A DNA stretch of 64,000 nt, from assembly GCA_036571765.1 (NCBI GenBank), contig BROE01000022.1:14143281-14207280 (forward strand), read 5' to 3'. This DNA is from Plecoglossus altivelis (Eukaryota > Chordata > Actinopteri > Osmeriformes > Plecoglossidae). Positions 22,870 through 34,339 of this stretch are shown here, one piece after another. Position numbers and translations under genes: made by a program. How positions within the stretch are numbered: position 1 is the first letter of the stretch; every line of letters begins with the position of its first letter. The notes beneath the pieces were generated by a model, which saw only the letters and a list, made by a program, of their open reading frames with translations, ran no database searches and was not told the origin of the DNA.

Positions 22870-23970
22870 CCTGGTGAGGAGCCTACCGACCACCTCTGTG
22901 ACTTCCGCCAAGGTGACCGATGAGTCCGCCTCTGCTTCCTCCTCGGAAGACATGACGGCAGGATTGAGGAGATCCTCAAAGTATTCCTTCCACAGTGCAA
23001 CAACGTCCCCAGTTGAGGTCAGCAGTCTCCGCCAGCACCGTAAGCTGTGACTAGCACAGAAGTCCAGTAACAAAACATCGCTCAGGTTCAGATCGGGGGG
23101 GCCATCCTTCCCAATCACTCCTCCCCTGGAGTCACTGTTTTGCCCGTTGGCGTTGCGGGCGTTGAAGTCGCCCAGCAGAACAATTAAGTCCCTGCTCGGT
23201 GCACTGTCCAGTACCCCTCCCAGGGACTCCAAGAAGTCCGGGTACTCTGCACTTTTACTCGGCCTATAGGATGACACAAAAGTGAGAGACCTGTGCCGCG
23301 CTTGAGGGCACAGGAACGTGAACCTCCCGTTCACTGGGGTAGACGCCAATACGCGGCAGCTGAGCAACGGGGCTATAAGCAAGCCCACGCCAGCTCCCCG
23401 CCTCTCCCCGCTGGCAATGCCTGAGAAATGGAGAGTCCAGCCTCTCTCTCAATAATGGATCCGGAACCCAAGCTGTGGAGGCGAGGCCGACTATGTCTAG
23501 CCAGTAACGCTCGACCTCTGCAGAAGATCGGGCTTCCTCTCCGCCAGCAAGGTGACATTCCATGTCTCCAGCGCTAAAGACTGAGTGCATGGCCTCAGTC
23601 GTCCAGGCACCTGCCTCTGACCACCACCCAAAACACACTGCACCGGCCCCCTATGGTCCTTCCTGTGGGTAGTGGGCCTGGAGGAAGGTGGTCCCACATT
23701 GCCTTTTCGGGCTGTACCTGGCCGGGTCCCATGGGCAAAGATCCGGCCAACAGGCGCTCACCTGCAAGCACCCACTCCAGGCAACGTAACGGATCTAGTT
23801 GGTCTTGTTATCATAGGGGGGTAGGTGAACCGCACTTAGTCTGGCTAGTCACCTAGAACCAGTTTGCCCTGGGAGACACTACCAGGGGCTGATTGCCCCT
23901 GACAACATAGCCCAACATAGGATCATCTGGGCACTCAAACCCCTCCACCGTGTAAAGGTGGCGGTTCAAG
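22870..23970 (-). mobile_element. Rex3-like LINE 5' derivative with internal deletion
   Basis: The minus strand begins with the element's 5' leader (TTGAACCGCCACCTTTACAC, matching the start at 35,874) and carries APE endonuclease pieces (LIVLLGDFNARN, then LLLDFCASHSL). At about 23,040 it jumps from DFCASHSL to a downstream region (STGDVVALWKEYFEDLLNP), so roughly half a kilobase is deleted compared with 45,906-48,758. It stops after AEVTEVVGRLL, lacking all of the RT. Sits between the fold-back arms. Confidence 0.8.
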
Positions 23971-24107
23971 AAGTGGGTCCCAAATCATAGTATGTAGAAA
24001 TGACTATTCCAAAGATACCCAGATGGTGTACTTCTTCCAGTTAGAATTCAAAGTGCCAATCGATGCACATTCCAATGGCTAATTTTGCCCACAACTCATT
24101 GTAAATA
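23971..24107 (-). repeat. Right arm of the fold-back element
   Basis: Inverse of 22,098-22,222 (minus strand: ATGAGTTGTGGGCAAAATTA, ATTCTAACTGGAAGAAGTAC, GGGTATCTTTGGAA). Its inner side abuts the Rex3-like 5' end and its outer side is cut by the Tc1 insertion at a TA. Confidence 0.65.
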
Positions 24108-24109
24108 TA

Positions 24110-25396
24110 CACTCACCGGCCACTTTATTAGGTACACCATGCTAGTAACAGGTTGGATCCCCTTTTGCCTTCAGAACCGCCTCAATTCTTCGTGGCATAG
24201 ATACAACAAGGTGCTGGAAGCATTCCTCAGAGAGTTTGGTCAATATTGACATGATGGCATCACACAGTTGGCGCAGATTTGTCGGCTGCACATCCATGAT
24301 GCGAATCTCCCGTTCCACCACATCCCAAAGATGCTCTATTGGATTGAGATCTGGTGACTGTGGAGGCCATTTGAGTACAGTGAACTCATTGTCATGTTCA
24401 AGAAACCAGTCTGAGATGATTCCAGCTTTATGACATGGTGCATTATCCTGCTGAAAGTAGCCATCAGAAGTTGGGTACATTGTGGTCATAAAGGGATGGA
24501 CATGGTCAGCAACAATACTCAGGTAGGCTGTGGCGTTGCAACGATGCTCAATTGGTACCAAGGGCCCCAAAGAGTGCCAAGAAAATATTCCCCACACCAT
24601 TACACCACCACCACAAGCCTGAACTGTTGATACAAGGCAGGATGGATCCATGCTTTCATGTTGTTGACGCCAAATTCTGACCCTACCATCCGAATGTCGG
24701 CAGGCTAGACAATCGAGACCTGGCATACAGACCCAGCGACCATCTTTTTCCAATCTTTTCTATTGGTCAAGTGGTTGATGACGTTGTGGGCAAAGTGGTA
24801 TAGCCTCATTCCTGTTCTTGACACGCTCGAAATAGTGAGTAGTGCCGGTGTGGTCTTCTGCTGCTGTAGCCCGTCTGCCTCAAAGTTTGACGTACTGTGC
24901 GTTCAGATATGCTCTTCTGCCTACCTTGGTTTTAATGGTGGTTATTTGAGTCACTGTCGTCTTTCTATCAGCTCGAACCAGTTTGGCCATTCTCCTCTGA
25001 CCTTTGGCATCAACAAGGCATTTCCGCCTACAAAACTGTCGCTCACTGGATATTTTTTTCTTTTTCGGACCATTCTCTGTAAACCCTATACATGGTTGTG
25101 AGTGAAAATCCCAGTAGATCAGCAGTGTGTCTTTTGGCAGGCAGAACGCAAAATACTTACGCACCAGCCTGTTCTAGCACCAAACCGAACCATGGCCATT
25201 CTCAAAGTCACTCAATCACGCTGTTCTTCCTGCCTACTGACATGCCTGGTTCTGAACTGTCAGGAGAGTTGCTTGCCATGTACTACATGCTAAATGAACT
25301 GAGTTGCCGACAATGTGTTTTGGCTGATTAGAATTAAGTGTGTAATCCGAGGCAGGTTGGACGGGTGTACTATACATAAAGTTGACCGGTGGAGTG
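24110..25396 (-). mobile_element. Tc1-like DNA transposon, defective transposase
   Basis: Terminal repeats CACTCACCGGCCACTTTATT (left) and, inverted at the right end, CACTCCACCGGTCAACTTTA flank a minus-strand transposase; the left copy follows a TA. The N-terminal part shows GQRRMAKLVRADRKTTVTQI; the C-terminal part, open for about 200 codons from 24,753, shows GYFQQDNAPCHKA (second Asp) and SPDLNPIEHLWD (Glu of the DDE triad). The segment that should hold the first catalytic Asp (WSDES) is missing, so it is inactive. The right end is eroded. Confidence 0.88.
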
Positions 25397-25417
25397 CGTA
25401 TATACATATATATTAAA

Positions 25418-28283
25418 ATGGAAAGACTCGCGGGGGCGGTTTGTGTGTTTACGTCAACAAAAAATGGTGCAACAATGCTGCGGTAGTATCTAAACATTAT
25501 TCACCACTGGTGGAGTTTATGGTTGTGAAGTGTCGTCTGTTATATCTGTCGCGGGAGTTCACGGCCATTGTTATAGTTGCGGTTTACATTCCTCCATGTG
25601 CAAACGCAAAGGACGCGCTTCGTGAACTGTACAGCGCCATCAGCGAACAACAAGCAAATAACCACGACGGCTTTGTCAGCATAGCCGGTGACTTCAACCA
25701 TGCAAACTTAAAGACAGTTTTGCCAAAGTTCTACCAACATGTGAACTTTGCAACAAGGGGAAACAACAAACTGGACTTTGTTTACACAACAGTTAAGAAT
25801 GCATACAAAGTCATACCCCGCCCCCACCTCGGGTACTCAGACCACATCTCTGATATGCTAATCCCAGCATATAGCCTACTCCTCAAACTTGCCAAACCGG
25901 TCCTTAAGCAAATCACGGTATGGCCAGAAAATGCTAACTCTGCAATGCAGGACTGCTTCCAGGACACAGACTGGAACATGTTCAAAGAGGCAGCCGCTTA
26001 AAACCACTCTGACCTATACGAATACACTGAAACTGTGACTGCTTACATCAAAAAGTGCACAGATGATGTGACAGTCACAAAGACCATCACCACACGTGCC
26101 AACCAGAAACCATGGATGACAGCAGAGGTTCGTGGGCTGCTAAAGACCAGAGATGAAGCCTTCAGATTGGGAGATAAAGCAGCCCTCAAAATAGCAAGAG
26201 CCAATCTGTCCCGCAGCATAAAAAATGTGAAACGGTCATATGCTCAAAAAATCAACAATCACTTCACAGACAGCAGAGACACACGGAGTCTGTGGAAAGC
26301 CATTCAGACCATCACAGACTACAAGCCCCCGCCACAGGCCTGTGATGATGACATATCCCTCACAGATACACTCAACCACTTTTATTCACAGTTTGAAATG
26401 CAGATTGACACAACTGCACAAAAACCTCCCAACTACCAGGTGCTCTGTCTGTCTCCAGCAAACGTAAGGAAGACCCTATCTAGGATTAACCCACGCAAGG
26501 CTGAGGGTCCCGACAACATACCTGGCCGTGTATTGAAAGACTGTGATGTACAGCTGACAGATGTCCTAACAGATATCTTCAACACCTCGCTGAGCCAGGC
26601 AGTCGTCCCCACATGTCTGAAATCCACAACAATCATACCGGTACCAAAGAAATCACCTGTGTTCTGTCTAAATGACTACCGTCCTATAGCACTGACTCCA
26701 ATCATAATGAAGTCCTTTGAGAGGTTAGTCATGCACAACATCAAAACCAGCCACCCCAACACACTCGATCCGCTCCAGTTTGCATACCGTCCAAACCGCT
26801 CCACAGACGATGCAATTTCCTCCACCCTCCACCTGGCTCTTACCCACCTAGAAAATAAAGACTTATGTTAGAATGCTGTTCATTGACTTCAGCTCAGCAT
26901 TCAACACAATAATCCCACAACAGCTCACAAATAAACTAAACCTACTGGGCCTCAACAATTCCCTCTGTAATTTGATTCTGGACTTTCTTACCGGAAGACC
27001 TCAGTCAGTCCGTGTTGGCCATAACACCTCGAGCACTTCCACACTGAGCACAGGTGCCCCACAAGGCTGTGTGCTTAGCCCGCTGCTCTTTACGCTGCTG
27101 ACCCACGACTGCACTGCCAAGTTCAGCTCCAACCACATCATCAAGTTCGCTGATGACACAACAGTGGTAGGTCTCATCAGCAACAACGATGAAACGCACT
27201 ATGGAGAGGAAGTGGTACAGCTGGCTGAATGGTGTGGTGTAAACAACCTGTCCCTCAATGTAAGGCAAAAGAGGTTGTGATGGACTTCAGGAGAACTCCG
27301 CTGATCACCCCCCACTGGCCATCGACAGCTCGCTGCTGTTGACTCTCTCGACAGGCGAGCTGTCAACAGCACCAAATTCCTGTGGGTGCACATCGCAGAG
27401 GACGTCACCTGGACCACTAACACCAAGTCACTCTCAAAAAAGGCACATCAGCGCCTACACTTTCTCCGCTGGCTGAAGAGAGCAAGTCTCCCTCCACCAT
27501 CCTCACCACTTTCTACTGGGACACCATTGAGAGTGTGCTGACAAGCTGCATCACTGTCTGGTACGGGAACTGTATTGCAGCAGACCGCAAGACCATCAGC
27601 GGACAGTTAACACAGCTGCGAGGATCATCTGTGCCCCTCTCCCCTCCATCCTGGACATTTTCCACACACGATGCTCCAGCAAAGCCAATGGTATCATAAA
27701 GGACCCCACTCACCCCTCCCACAGCCTCTTCCAGCTCCTACCATTAGGCAGACGGTTCCGGAGCATCAGAGCCCACTCTCCCAGACTGCTCCACAGCTTC
27801 TTCCCCCGGGCTGTGAGAGCCCTGAACTCACATCACCCCGGCCCTCTCTGACTCCCCATACAAACCCCATACCACCTGTAACCAAGACCATCTGAAACTT
27901 GCACTGGTCACTTTCCAATGCACTACTCACTTTTCACACAAACTGCTGTGTGTACACAAACTGCACTAAAAGACTCAGTAATATCGGCAACATATGTATG
28001 TTTAAATGCTCATATTCCTTGCACATGTACAGTACTCTTTGCTCATGTACAGCACCCCATCGGTAAGTATTCGTACAGTTTGTATAGTTTTTTCTGTTGT
28101 TGTTGTTTATGTATAGAGAAACATTTTATATTTATTTTTACTTGATTGTTGTATGCCTGTACTGTTGTATGCCTGTACTTATGTAGGAACGTGGCTCTGT
28201 GAGGCACGACATTTCATTCCACTGTATGCCCCCGCATGTAGCGGAATGACAATAAAGCACAACTTGAACTTGAACTTGAGAAA
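25418..28283 (+). mobile_element. L2/CR1-group LINE, 5'-truncated but nearly complete body
   Basis: Endonuclease part: VAVYIPPCANAKDALREL, SIAGDFNHANL, NKLDFVYTT, HLGYSDHIS. RT part: RKAEGPDNIPGRVLKDC, NDYRPIALTPIIMKSFERL, LDPLQFAYRPNRSTDDA, MLFIDFSSAFNTIIP, STGAPQGCVLSPLLF, IIKFADDTTVVGL. A stop at about 25,999 and frameshifts near 26,870 and 27,270 inactivate it. The 3' UTR ends in repeated ACTTGA units after AATGACAATAAAGC. L2 versus Rex1/Babar within the CR1 superfamily is not settled. Just right of the Tc1 at 24,110-25,396. The same 3' tail occurs at 63,062-63,205. Confidence 0.88.
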
Positions 28284-28298
28284 CCAATCAATTAATAC

Positions 28299-28321
28299 AT
28301 ATGTATGTATGTATGTATGTA

Positions 28322-28369
<48 letters not shown>

Positions 28370-28411
28370 CGCGCGTATGTATGTATGTATGTATGTATGT
28401 ATGTATGTATG
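28299..28411. repeat. (GTAT)n(GT)n(GTAT)n compound microsatellite
   Basis: Uninterrupted GTAT units, about 20 GT units, a GCGCGC step, then GTAT units again. It produces artificial open frames on both strands (MYVCMYVC and IHTYIHTY repeats), which are not genes. Confidence 0.95.
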
Positions 28412-31400
28412 CATGTATATTACAATATAGAACAACTAACACTAAGGAGTTTGACTAAACTACAAAAATACACATCAAATAAAAGTACAAAAAGGGATCA
28501 TATTCTATTGAAAAGGCTAGATGATGGATCAATAATCCGAGAGGAAAACAAGAACAATGCAATGCAAATGTCAATGACAGTGAAGTTTAGTACAAATGGT
28601 TGTGCCATTCTTCTTTCTTCATGAAGTGTTAAAGGTCAGATATGGAACTCTATTATTCTGCATACTTTGGTCTAGCAGACTCCAAAGTGCTGGATCTTGT
28701 GATCTGCTTTAACAGCAGGATCTGTAACTAGTTAGTGCTGTGTACAATTATGGTGGTGCAAGTGGACCAGTGTATTCCCTCACTCTTGACTGACTCCCTG
28801 GTGATGAGAGGTGGCAGTGGAAAAGGCCCACATAATCTCCCTACTCAAGAGGAAGTACAAGTAATTGTCCAAAAAAAGGCTTTGCTTAAAGTCAAAGTGC
28901 TATTTCAAATAATGTTAATAGTTGTGTCTAATACCACCAATTTCGTCCCACGTTACAATAACAGCAGTTTCTTTAGTAGTGTATGCTTCTCTGCAACTCT
29001 GTTGATCACAGGGTCTGTGTCCAAAGCCTAAAGTATGTCCATTTCCAACATTAGTTTCATCAATGTCATAATCATCGTCATAGCATATGCACTAGCTCCA
29101 CAGATGAATGGCTATAGGCCATGGCATCTGACTCACAGATAAAACATGAATAAAGGGGAGAGATGGGGATTTATAAGAGAAGTGATTGGGCTATCCCAAT
29201 GTCAGCACATTTGGCCTTGGGTTTTACACCTGACTCCACTTCGAAGCAGTTAAAGAGTTTGTCTCTGTCATTAACACAAATTGTGATTAGATAAGAAAAA
29301 GTCACAGTCTCTAAATGTACTTTGTTAGCAGTTAAACGTGACTTCAAAGTGTACAGGTCAGATGATAGCAAAAGCACTTAATGGTTCAAACTTGTAATTT
29401 TTTTTATTTTAAACTTGTACACATGTGCTTTCAATTCTCTTAGTACACTGTAAAATTATTTGTTACAGCATTAAATACAGTATAATACAAATGGCTTGTA
29501 CAGTCACTTTTACTTTTACTTCATACTAAATATGTGTGGCTTGGGAATATCACAAAAACCCTTAAAAACTGCTTGAGTGCCAGGTAAACTTTACGAATGG
29601 CATGACAGACAGCACTTTTCACCAAGTTCTCTGAATCTCCAATAGTATAAAGGAAAGTGCCACTCGCAAAGAATCTCAGGGCAATGCACACAGTCTATGC
29701 AGTTGTCAAAGTCGGACTCCTAGGTGTTGAACACTTAATGTGTGGTTCCAACAAATTAATGATGTGAACGACACCCTGACGAGAAAAACGGTATCTCTCA
29801 ACAACTACACTTTCGCGCTGGGCTAAAGGTTTCTGTCTATCCCGCAATACCCGATTAATTTGAAAAGCTTTGTGAATTATTCTGGCACCTCCCGCAACAG
29901 GTTGCTCGCGTAAAAACGGACAAGACAGGGCTGCGACAGACTTCCCTATCTCCTCCGTTTATAAAGCCTCAAACTAATCGTGTTTACATTAAATAAGCCT
30001 GTTCCCAAGCAGGTTTGAGTTTACGGACCTGTTGCTATGACAGTAAGTCTAGGATGAGTTTCGAAGAACCAAACGATCCAAGATCATGCCAAATCGTCAG
30101 CAATCAAATCCAGCTCACTGAGTTAGCGACGTACGAAGAACGGGCCCCAGACAAGCGTGGGGTCCAGAGCAGAGTTTACAACAGTCATTAAAGGCATTTT
30201 TGATTGGTCCACTATTGTTGGAGGCGGCGCCTGGTTTAGACTTTCTGCGAGTCTCAATGCAGCACAGGGAGGTTCTTCCCTCTTGGCTCCCAGATCCTTC
30301 TACCTCCAGGTTGGGATGAGTCCTTAATTGGGTGAGCAATAATCATTCTGTGGTCAGCTTCTTTTAGGTTTCGTGTGGACACGTATACAGAGCTAGGGCA
30401 GGGGTCGCATTTTGATTAAGTCTCATCACATGCCTAATGAAGTAGACAGCATTTTGTCAGCATTAAGGTTAGGGCATAGCGTTTCATGACTGTGCCAGCA
30501 GTTAAGCTAGTGCATAACTTTTCATGGTCGGGATATAATGTTCTTCCGTTTGCGAAGTGTGACTTCTGCAAAGTGTTAATAATCCTCTAGTCCCTGTTCT
30601 ATGCATGTCCATTTAGGTCCTAGGCCCAGTGTTGAAATTAAACTTCGTATGGTAAATAATGTGCACCTAGCAATGATGAAATGCATGATACGTTTTATCA
30701 ACACAACATTATCCTGTCACGTAGTATGAGACCTTATAGCAGGTCTGAGCAACATCAGGGAATCTCGATCGACTGCCAGCTTCCAACTCGACTCGCCAAA
30801 CGGCGCAACTTACTTAACTCTCCGACCCGTGGGCCAGCAGAGTAGAATGCCACAGCGGCTGGACCAGCCAGGAGAATCACAGACCACGCGAGGCCGTCGA
30901 TCCCCAACCAGGGCGACGCCCAGAGCGTGCAGTCCCGACGCGAATGCAGAGCCATTGGGAACCGACAACAGTTCCAAAGTGGATACTTTCAATGACTGTT
31001 GACTGCTGTACAAGCTGTTAACTTTCCAGACTTAACAATAAATGTTTTTATAAGTGAAATTACTGTATTTCTATTTATGTAATAGCAGGCCAATTTAGAG
31101 ATTTTCGGCTCAAACGTTTTATATTAATAGTATAGATAGCCTATAGTGACTTGAAATCGCAGTGCAAAATGCGTATGGCATGGCTTTCAAATATTTAGCT
31201 GTAAAGTTCATGTGACTTCTTATTGCATCTTATTGTGTCTGGAAAGCTTATTAAATATACATAAAACATTGTGTTGGATCAACTTGAATACTATAAATTT
31301 CAAGTTATTAAGTATGTCACTTACAAAATGCTTTAAATAGATAATACAGCATTCTTACAAATTGTGTTGGATCAACCTAAAAAATATATGTTAGTCTTAA

Positions 31401-31750
31401 CAGTTACTAAGTTTGTGCACTTTGAAATACTTAAATGGATCCATGAGTAAGGTGAAGCTATATGCGCTTTTTCCAGACCACTTCCTGCTATCATTCAAAA
31501 TAAATGAATAAATAAATAAAATAAAAATAAATGATTTCAAAATAAACCATAATGCAAAACATTAAATACTATTTCCACGCAATTCATGTTACTCTTTAAC
31601 CAGGCAGGTTACACAAGGGGACATGGACTAGGCTTAATCCATGTCTGGGAAACTGGATCAGATATCGACTGTAAGAACAAATACAGTATGTATCAAATGT
31701 GAACAGATTCAATCGTCTAAGTTGGATTGACTGAGCAGCACCTGTGGCCA
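28412..31750. other. Intergenic, no gene recognised
   Basis: Two somewhat GC-richer patches (about 29,760-30,350 and 30,740-31,010) contain short frames with no domain similarity I can recognise. A short AAAT run lies near 31,500. No promoter, exon pair or transposon end could be defended. Confidence 0.45.
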
Positions 31751-31759
31751 GATGTCTGC

Positions 31760-32455
31760 ATTCCTTTGCCTTTTGGAAGACTATTGAATGTCACACCCGT
31801 GTTAGAGTCTCCACTGGCTCCCTGTTGAGTTTAGAATCAAATTTAAAATCCTACTCCTGACATGTAAATCTGTAAAAGACATGGCCCCACACTACCTCAA
31901 AGATGCTGTAGTACCATATCATCCAGACAGAGCACTTCGCTCTTAAAGCGCTGGACTATTGGTGGTCCCTCGAGTCTTTAAAAGCACAGTAGGAGGTAGA
32001 GCGTTTAGCTACCAAACTCCTGTGTTATGGAATCAGCTCCCTGTTCATGTTAAAGAGGCCGACACAGTCTCTATATTTAAGACCAGGCTTAAAACATTTC
32101 TGTCCCCTCCTTCCTCCTGAGTGGTTCTTTCTCTACAGTCCATCTGCAGATGAATGCGCGCCAGTCCTGGACCATCTACAGCCTGTCCGTCCGTGGGAGT
32201 AGGATCTCTCCTTCACTGTGGTTCTCCCCGAGATTTCTACTTTTCCCACAGGGTTTTTTGTAGTTTTTACTCATCGAGAAGGAGGGTCTAAGGACAGGGG
32301 ATGTTCTGGGACAGTTGTCCATTTGCTAAAATCATATGGACATTGTATAACTTGCTTTTCTGTTTATTGACCAATGATAGAATCTTTGTCGCCCTACGAG
32401 GCAACTGTTGTTGTGATTTTGGGCGTTACAAAAATAAATTGAATTGAATTGAACA
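31760..32455 (+). mobile_element. 3' end of a non-LTR retrotransposon
   Basis: Frames read HWLPVEFRIKFKILLLTC, SAGLLVVPRVFKSTVGGRAF, TPVLWNQLPVHVKEADTV and then IFKTRLKTFL, the conserved C-terminal end common to many fish LINEs, with an in-frame stop. A 3' UTR follows, ending in AATTGAATTGAATTGAAC pentamer repeats, a typical LINE tail. The 5' part is absent. Confidence 0.75.
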
Positions 32456-32593
32456 GTGCCGCTGCAAGCCATTTTGGTGCCCTGAGCACAATTTATTTAT
32501 GATTCCCCTACACCCCGAGAAAAATAACCTAGTATTTCTATACTGAAATAATATCGGAATCATAATCATTATGACTATAATGATTTTTTGCTG

Positions 32594-32906
32594 GTGCACG
32601 GTGGCAGTGAGGTTAGAGCCCTTGCCTCCCTATAAAGAGATCATGGGTTCGATTCTTGTGCCAAATCCAACATCACATGATCTCTCTAGGTGGAGTCTGC
32701 ATGTCCTCCCCTTATTACCGTGGGTTTTATCTGGGCACTCCCTCCCAAAGACATATATGTGATAGGTTAATTGGAAAATTCTAAATTGCCCTTAGTGAAT
32801 GAATATGAGAGTGAATGGTTGTCTATGTCTCTGTTAGCCCTGCGACTTGCTGGCCCCAGTCCAGGGTGTACCCCGCCTATGGCTCAAAATTACTGGGGTA
32901 CTACTG
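32594..32906 (+). mobile_element. tRNA-derived SINE-like element, copy 1
   Basis: An A-box-like GTGGCAGTGAGG is followed at 32,645-32,655 by the B-box GGGTTCGATTC. The body then runs through GCATGTCCTCCCC, AATTGGAAA...CTAAATTGCCC and AGTCCAGGGTGTACC. The same body is at 57,944-58,318 and, 5'-truncated, at 37,748-37,935. Confidence 0.7.
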
Positions 32907-34219
32907 GGGTGATTTTTGTGAAATGAGTGACACTGAATAGTTTGCCATAAATTGTTTGTCTTGCTGACTGTAAAAACAAATTTTAGGCCAATAGAGTCCC
33001 ATATTTATGCACAAAGTTGAACACGTTTGAAATGTCTAAAGTTGGACATTTTAGATTATATAGACATCTTAATATATTATTCAAGAGGGTTAGTATATTA
33101 TTATAAAGTGTTTAATGTGTTCATGCATTTAAACTGTTTAAATGTATAATGCACTGTATATTTAAACATCAGTTGATAATGGGCCATGTAGGTTGAAGCT
33201 CCGCCTCCATGTTTACCGATGAGTGAAATCAGTGTTTCTGCTTCCCCCTGTCGACAATTTCTAACCAAAAATGATAGACATCACCTTCACTAGATAAGGT
33301 TTTACGAAATGAACATATCTATGTTTGTTTTACATAAAGCTTTAAAACTATTTTGCACTCAATTAAAGGGACAGTTTTTCTTATTTCATTAGATTGGTAT
33401 CACTCAGGCTGTTCAAACAAACTGAATAACAAAAACGTAATGTTTGGCCCCTTGAATCTTTCTTTTTCTCATAAATGGACCCTGCTAAAAAAGTAACTGA
33501 ATAACTGAATAGGCCTGCACAATAATATTGTAGGGGAGACTGTTTTATTTCCCAACATGCTTTGCAGCAGGACAAAAGGCTAAAATAGCGATACATTCCT
33601 AACCATTTGTGAATATGCAAGCTCTACGAAAACTGAGGCATGAATGACAAATCATGAGTATTTAAAAATTCACAATTTTTTGTTTATTAAATTTAGTGAC
33701 TTCAACACTTAACATTCTGTAATTTGAAGACAAGTTGTAGTTTATTTGAAGACATGGACCGTTTTACTAACTTGTGTCACAGATCTGTATGGTTTCGCCA
33801 AACTTAAGAAAGTAGATATAAACCAATTGGTTCTTTAAATTTAAGTGAAGCTTTGAGTTTGGCATGGATTAAAAAAACAAGATAACTGGAAGTGAAATGT
33901 CAATTTGTATGTTTCAACTGTACCCTCTTGATGAGCTCCAATACAAGCAAATTTCCTGGCTCTACAGATGGGTTATTAATATGTCAGAGAGAATTAGGCT
34001 AATGAATCTTTGCTGCAATGCAACTGAATAAGAACAATTAAAATAAGACAACTGTTTCTAGTGATGTGCAAGAGACAATTAAAGTGTAGGGTCTTACCAA
34101 CTCCTATCATTTTTGTCATGTCAAGTTGGAAAAACTTGTCAATAGGTTGGAGTTTTGGACAAGAATTTTGCCTTGCAGCGGTTCAGAACATGTGCTGTGT
34201 TTAACAGTGAAAGACTTGT
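32907..34219. other. Downstream flank / 3' UTR zone of the CYP27-type gene
   Basis: No other feature recognised. AATAAA on the minus strand occurs at 33,683-33,688 and 33,544-33,549 and either could end the transcript, giving a 3' UTR of about 0.5-0.7 kb. Confidence 0.35.
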
Positions 34220-34339
34220 TTAGGGTCTTCTTTCCCGGAAGTGGAGATTGACTTGTCTGTCTGCTACTAAGACAGTGCGATTCAGAGCCTTCACCTCTCC
34301 AATTCTGTGGTCTGGTCTAATTTCAAACAGGTTGATTAT
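34220..34339 (-). CDS. CYP27-type gene exon 9 (C-terminus)
   Basis: After TTTTCAG, encodes IINLFEIRPDHRIGEVKA, NRTVLVADRQVNLHFRERRP and TAA, matching the L..Y.V....G.....R..LVP...V.LQF end of CYP27 proteins. Lies 6.1 kb past exon 8 and joins it in phase 0. Confidence 0.9.
   Translation of the reverse strand: MINLFEIRPDHRIGEVKALNRTVLVADRQVNLHFRERRP

Noticed and set aside
28153..28458. Open frames of about 100 and 87 codons on both strands rich in MYVC or HTYI repeats
   Set aside because: They are produced by the GTAT/GT microsatellite; no gene.
30755..30955. 66-codon frame in a GC-rich patch as a small gene
   Set aside because: No domain, start context or splice partner; overlapping frames on the same strand are equally good.
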